A stretch of DNA of 17,392 bases from an uncultured Acidimicrobiia bacterium (lineage in GTDB: Bacteria > Actinomycetota > Acidimicrobiia > IMCC26256 > CALEDW01): NCBI GenBank assembly GCA_937949585.1, contig CALEDW010000313.1:1-17392 (forward strand). Reading direction: 5' to 3'. The number at the start of each line of letters is the position of its first letter. Position 1 is the stretch's first letter. A program made the translations under genes and the position numbers. This document shows positions 14,896-17,392 of the stretch, piece by piece. The notes below the pieces were generated by a model, which ran no database searches, had not been told where the DNA came from, and saw only the letters and a program-made list of their open reading frames with translations.

Positions 14896-16761
14896 ATGCA
14901 TGCAGGGAGCAGGGGGATGCGGACCGGGAACCGCGTCGTCGCAGCGGTGATCGTCGGACTCGTGACCCTCCTCGCCGGCACCGGGGTGGAACCTGCCGGA
15001 GCGGCGACGCCGGCCACCGTGTCGGTCGGCGATGTGGCGGTGACCGAGGGTGACGCCGGGCTGCGGGTCCTCGAGGTGCCGGTCGGCCTCTCGGATCCGC
15101 AGCCGGGTTCGGTGACCGTCTCCTACACGATCAGCCCCGGGTCCGCGTCGACCCCGGCCGACTACCTCGCCGTCGCCTCCGGTACCGTGACCTTCAGCGC
15201 CGGCCAGGTGATGCGTCACCTGCTGGTGCGCGTCAAGGGTGACACCGACGTCGAGGGCGACGAGACGGTGCTCCTCACCCTCACCGCCGTGAGCGGCGGG
15301 CCGGTCCTCGGGCGGGCGAACGGGACGGTCACGATCCTCGACGACGACCCGACCTCCGGCGTCGAATGGTCTGTCGGCGACGCCCGGGTGGTCGAGGGTG
15401 ATGCCGGGACACCGCGTCGGGTCGAGGTGCCGGTCACGATCAACGCCCCGCAGGCCGGGTCCGAGACGGTCTGGTTCACGGTGCTGGCCGGTTCGGCGAC
15501 CGCCGGGGTGGACTACGCGGCCACACCGGTGTCGGGGACGTTGACGATGCCCGCCGGGCAAGTGCGCCGTTTCGTGACCGTACGGGTGCTCCCCGACGGT
15601 TCGCCCGAGATCGACGAGACGCTCACCGTCAACATCTCGTCGCCCTCGACCGGGGTGGTGGTCCGCCCGGTCGGCACCGTGACGATCTTCGACGACGACG
15701 GCGCCACGCTGTACACGTGGGGGCGCAACTCCGAGGGTCAGCTCGGCGACGGGACCGTCACCGATCGCAACACCCCGACCCAGATCGGGGCCGCAGGTGA
15801 GTGGACGACGGTCAGTGGGGGTGCCAACCACACCTGCGCCCGCAAAACCGACGGTACCCTGTGGTGCTGGGGGTACAACCTCCACGGCCAGCTCGGCAAC
15901 GGCACGAACACGAACAGCACGACGCCGGTGCAGGTCGGCACGTCCACCGACTGGGCCGAGGTGGACGCCGGCGCCAATCACACCTGTGCCCGCAAGACCG
16001 ACGGCACGCTGTGGTGCTGGGGCTGGAACCTCGACGGCCAGCTCGGCAACGGCACGAACATCGACACGAACACCCCGGTCCAGGTGGGTGTGGACACCGA
16101 CTGGGTGTCGACGGCCACCGGCCGCAGCCACACCTGTGCCCGGAAGACCGACGGCACGCTGTGGTGCTGGGGCTGGAACTTCTACGGCCAGCTCGGCAAC
16201 GGCAGCACCATGAGCACGAACACCCCGGTGCAGGTGGGTGCGGCGACGGACTGGTCCACGGTGGCCGGGGGGCGGCACCACACCTGCGCGGTGAAGACCG
16301 GCGGCACGCTGTGGTGCTGGGGCCGAAACACCCAGGGCCAGCTCGGGAACGGGACGAACACCAACACCAACAGCCCGGTGCAGGTCGGGGTGGCCTCCGA
16401 CTGGGCGACCGTCAGCGCCGGCGTCGCCCACACGTGTGCGACCCGACAGGCCCCGAACCGCACGTTGTGGTGCTGGGGGCTGAACGGCAACGGCCAGCTC
16501 GGCGACGGCACGACCACCAACAGCACCGTGCCGGTCCAGGTGGGCGCCGCCACCGACTGGGCCGAACCCGCGGCCGCGGGCGATCACACGTGCGCCCGGC
16601 GCACCACCGGCACGATGTGGTGCTTCGGCCGCAACCTCTTCGGGACGCTCGGGGACGGTTCGTTCACCGACAGCACCACCCCCGTCCAGGTCGGGACCGC
16701 CACCGACTGGGTCGCGGTCGCGGTGGGGACCTTCCACTCCGCCGGGCTGCGGAAGGGCTGA
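14896..16761 (+). CDS. Secreted Calx-beta and RCC1-repeat protein
   Basis: A 621-residue exported protein of unknown role. A signal peptide is clear: Arg residues, hydrophobic VVAAVIVGLVTLLAGTG, and a likely AGA|A cleavage after residue 36. Two Calx-beta domains follow (about 42-151 and 158-268), each starting VGDxxVxEGDAG and ending TVTI(L/F)DDD, with acidic calcium-type motifs (DVEGDET, PEIDET). From Thr271 to the C-terminus are seven RCC1 repeats of about 50 residues with the core WCWGxNxxGQLGNGT and PVQVGxxTDW, predicting a seven-bladed beta-propeller. All twelve cysteines lie in the propeller as six pairs. There is no LPXTG, transmembrane tail or enzymatic motif; release outside the cell or loose surface binding is inferred. 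Start: ATG 14896 has GGGAGG nine bases upstream; ATG 14917 (Met8, preceded by AGGGGG) is a plausible alternative and would begin directly at the signal peptide. Confidence 0.9.
   Translation: MHAGSRGMRTGNRVVAAVIVGLVTLLAGTGVEPAGAATPATVSVGDVAVTEGDAGLRVLEVPVGLSDPQPGSVTVSYTISPGSASTPADYLAVASGTVTFSAGQVMRHLLVRVKGDTDVEGDETVLLTLTAVSGGPVLGRANGTVTILDDDPTSGVEWSVGDARVVEGDAGTPRRVEVPVTINAPQAGSETVWFTVLAGSATAGVDYAATPVSGTLTMPAGQVRRFVTVRVLPDGSPEIDETLTVNISSPSTGVVVRPVGTVTIFDDDGATLYTWGRNSEGQLGDGTVTDRNTPTQIGAAGEWTTVSGGANHTCARKTDGTLWCWGYNLHGQLGNGTNTNSTTPVQVGTSTDWAEVDAGANHTCARKTDGTLWCWGWNLDGQLGNGTNIDTNTPVQVGVDTDWVSTATGRSHTCARKTDGTLWCWGWNFYGQLGNGSTMSTNTPVQVGAATDWSTVAGGRHHTCAVKTGGTLWCWGRNTQGQLGNGTNTNTNSPVQVGVASDWATVSAGVAHTCATRQAPNRTLWCWGLNGNGQLGDGTTTNSTVPVQVGAATDWAEPAAAGDHTCARRTTGTMWCFGRNLFGTLGDGSFTDSTTPVQVGTATDWVAVAVGTFHSAGLRKG
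15019..15699 (+). repeat. Two Calx-beta domain repeats
   Basis: Unit 1 covers 15019-15348 and unit 2 about 15364-15699. Both run from a 'SVGDxxVxEGDAG' strand to a 'GTVTI-x-DDD' strand and share VPV, TAG/TPADY and SGTxTxxAGQV blocks. They are diverged at DNA level, pointing to old duplication. Confidence 0.85.
15706..16761 (+). repeat. Seven in-frame RCC1 repeats, 150-bp period
   Basis: Repeats begin (at the Thr codon before L-Y/W or M-W) at 15706, 15856, 16006, 16156, 16306, 16462 and 16612. Spacing is 150 bases except the fifth unit, which is 156 because of two extra residues (ATRQAPNR for ARKTDG). The stop codon takes the place of the last codon of unit 7, so the array ends in phase. Junctions of units 2/3 and 3/4 are nearly identical in DNA (15981-16029 against 16131-16179), suggesting recent duplication or gene conversion. 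Confidence 0.93.
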
Positions 16762-16799
16762 GGCGCCGGCGGGACCCGCGGTCTCCCCGGTGCGACCGG

Positions 16800-16805
16800 T
16801 ACACT
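16800..16805 (+). promoter_or_regulatory. -10 box of the tRNA-Leu gene
   Basis: TACACT fits TANNNT and ends 10 bases before the mature 5' end of the tRNA, giving a start near 16812 and a very short 5' leader for RNase P to remove. No clear -35 is seen. Confidence 0.5.
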
Positions 16806-16815
16806 CGACGGCCAC

Positions 16816-16899
16816 GTCGGAGTGGCGGAATAGGCAGACGCGCTAGGTTGAGGGCCTAGTCCCCGCAAGGGGGTGGGGGTTCAAGTCCCCCCTCCGACA
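16816..16899 (+). tRNA. tRNA-Leu (anticodon GAG)
   Basis: An 84-base class II tRNA. The acceptor stem GTCGGAG (16816-16822) pairs fully with CTCCGAC (16892-16898), followed by discriminator A at 16899. The anticodon stem CTAGG/CCTAG (16843-16847, 16855-16859) closes the loop TTGAGGG, with anticodon GAG at 16850-16852, reading CUC and CUU leucine codons. A long variable arm (CCCC-GCAA-GGGG) and a T arm GGGGG-TTCAAGT-CCCCC follow. The 3' CCA is not encoded (the next bases are CGC) and must be added after transcription, as in many actinomycetes. Confidence 0.97.
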
Positions 16900-16920
16900 C
16901 GCCGGGCCCCGGGATGTCGG

Positions 16921-16938
16921 GCCCCGAGACGTCGGGGC
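16921..16938 (+). terminator. Hairpin after tRNA-Leu, candidate terminator
   Basis: GCCCCGA (16921-16927) and TCGGGGC (16932-16938) form a perfect 7-bp stem with a GACG loop, 21 bases after the tRNA. There is no T-tract. It lies between convergent genes and could act on transcripts from either side. Confidence 0.5.
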
Positions 16939-16940
16939 GG

Positions 16941-16960
16941 CGCCGTCGCCTCCGACGGTG
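16941..16960 (-). terminator. Hairpin after the dehydratase gene, candidate terminator
   Basis: CCGTCG (16943-16948) pairs with CGACGG (16953-16958) around a CCTC loop, and the outer C16941-G16960 pair extends it across a G-T pair. It lies 26 bases downstream of the minus-strand stop codon. It again lacks a T-run. Confidence 0.4.
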
Positions 16961-16986
16961 GGGGTTCGGGGCACCGAGCGCTCCCG

Positions 16987-17392
16987 TCAGCCGTCGACGA
17001 GCACCCGGCGCAGCACGGCGGGGGAGACGTTCCCGCCGCTCACGATGACGGCCACGTCCCCGGGCGGGAGGTCGGGCGCCGCCGAGCGCAGGGCTGCGAG
17101 CGCGACGGCGCCGGACGGCTCGACCACGACGCGGGCTCGCCGCCAGAGCTCGCCGACCGCGTCGAGGATCGCGTGTTCCCCGACCGTCACGACGCGCTCG
17201 ACGTGGGCGGAGAGGATCCCGAAGGTGCGCTCCGAGAGGGTCGCCAGCAACCCGTCGGCGACGCTGCGCCCCCGGTGGGTGCAGATCCGTCCGGTGGCGA
17301 GCGAGCGGGCCGCGTCGTCGACGGCGGCCGGCTCCGCGACCCACAGACGGGGCCGCGGGGTCGTGGCGGCCAGGGCGAGCGCGGTGCCCGAC
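16987..17392 (-). CDS. PLP-dependent threonine/serine dehydratase-like protein, 5'-truncated
   Basis: C-terminal 135 residues of a fold-type II PLP enzyme on the minus strand; the frame stays open to the right edge, so the start and the catalytic lysine lie outside. Visible family blocks are SGTALALAATTPRPRLWVAE, DDAARSLATGR, SVADGLLATLSERTFGIL, RVVTVGEHAILDAV, VVVEPSGAVALAAL and VIVSGGNVSP near the C-terminus. Relatives deaminate threonine or serine to 2-oxo acids plus ammonia, or racemise serine. The protein ends about ten residues after the SGGNV motif, so it has no C-terminal ACT or regulatory domain; this points to a short catabolic or serine-racemase-like type rather than feedback-controlled biosynthetic IlvA. 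A TTG at 17250 is internal, since homology continues upstream of it. It converges on the tRNA-Leu gene. Confidence 0.9.
   Translation of the reverse strand, partial: SGTALALAATTPRPRLWVAEPAAVDDAARSLATGRICTHRGRSVADGLLATLSERTFGILSAHVERVVTVGEHAILDAVGELWRRARVVVEPSGAVALAALRSAAPDLPPGDVAVIVSGGNVSPAVLRRVLVDG

Noticed and set aside
15706..16761. Regular repeats considered as a CRISPR array or minisatellite
   Set aside because: The 150-base units are all in frame and encode RCC1 blades; there are no short identical repeats with unique spacers.
16762..16799. Short GC inverted repeat after the RCC1 gene as a terminator
   Set aside because: The possible stem (GCGG/CCGC) is only four pairs with no T-run, too weak to call.
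14857..16815. Minus-strand open frame of 652 codons opposite the RCC1 gene
   Set aside because: Its apparent repeats merely mirror the 150-bp RCC1 period, and it has no credible start, ribosome site or domain.
16816..16986. tRNA-Leu as an integration site for a mobile element
   Set aside because: No repeated tRNA 3' end and no integrase or transposase is present in the window; the flanking bases only form hairpins.

Overview
The window is very G+C-rich (roughly 70% by eye) and almost wholly coding. It has many GTG starts and eight 4-base ATGA/GTGA stop/start overlaps. The order uvrC-rapZ-yvcK-gap-pgk-tpiA-secG is the classic Actinomycetota arrangement, and the Arg-type Walker A of RapZ also fits that phylum. 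I infer a high-GC actinomycete, perhaps of a deep lineage such as Acidimicrobiia; no gene here proves the class.

Layout. (1) 2-895: 3' part of a DegT/DnrJ/EryC1/StrS sugar aminotransferase, entering from the left. (2) 892-7888: a tightly coupled housekeeping block: uvrC (excision repair), rapZ and yvcK (regulators of cell-envelope carbon flow), gap-pgk-tpiA (lower glycolysis) and secG (protein export). whiA, normally found between yvcK and gap in this phylum, is missing, and the 4-base overlap leaves no room for it. (3) 7889-7977: spacer with a GC hairpin and a perfect 14-bp palindrome. (4) 7978-13587: a complete peptide-type ABC importer: lipoprotein binding protein, two permeases, and one polypeptide carrying both ATPase domains (a DppD-DppF fusion). 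(5) 13597-14831: a FAH-family hydrolase/isomerase, apparently read from its own leaderless promoter, overlapping a small unknown protein with a winged-helix look. (6) 14896-16761: a secreted protein with two Calx-beta domains and seven RCC1 repeats, with twelve cysteines spaced as six pairs. (7) 16816-16899: tRNA-Leu(GAG) with its own -10 box. (8) 16900-16986: two hairpins between convergent genes. (9) 16987-17392, minus strand: C-terminal part of a PLP-dependent threonine/serine dehydratase.

How the genes work together: the glycolytic enzymes sit with RapZ/YvcK, which in other bacteria link central carbon state to amino-sugar and envelope synthesis, and with the export component SecG. The ABC importer is self-contained. 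I find no mobile element, CRISPR array, toxin or obvious defence system. The least ordinary items are the missing whiA, the fused transporter ATPase, the cysteine-paired RCC1 protein and the unknown protein coupled to the FAH gene. No gene-free stretch exceeds 100 bases.
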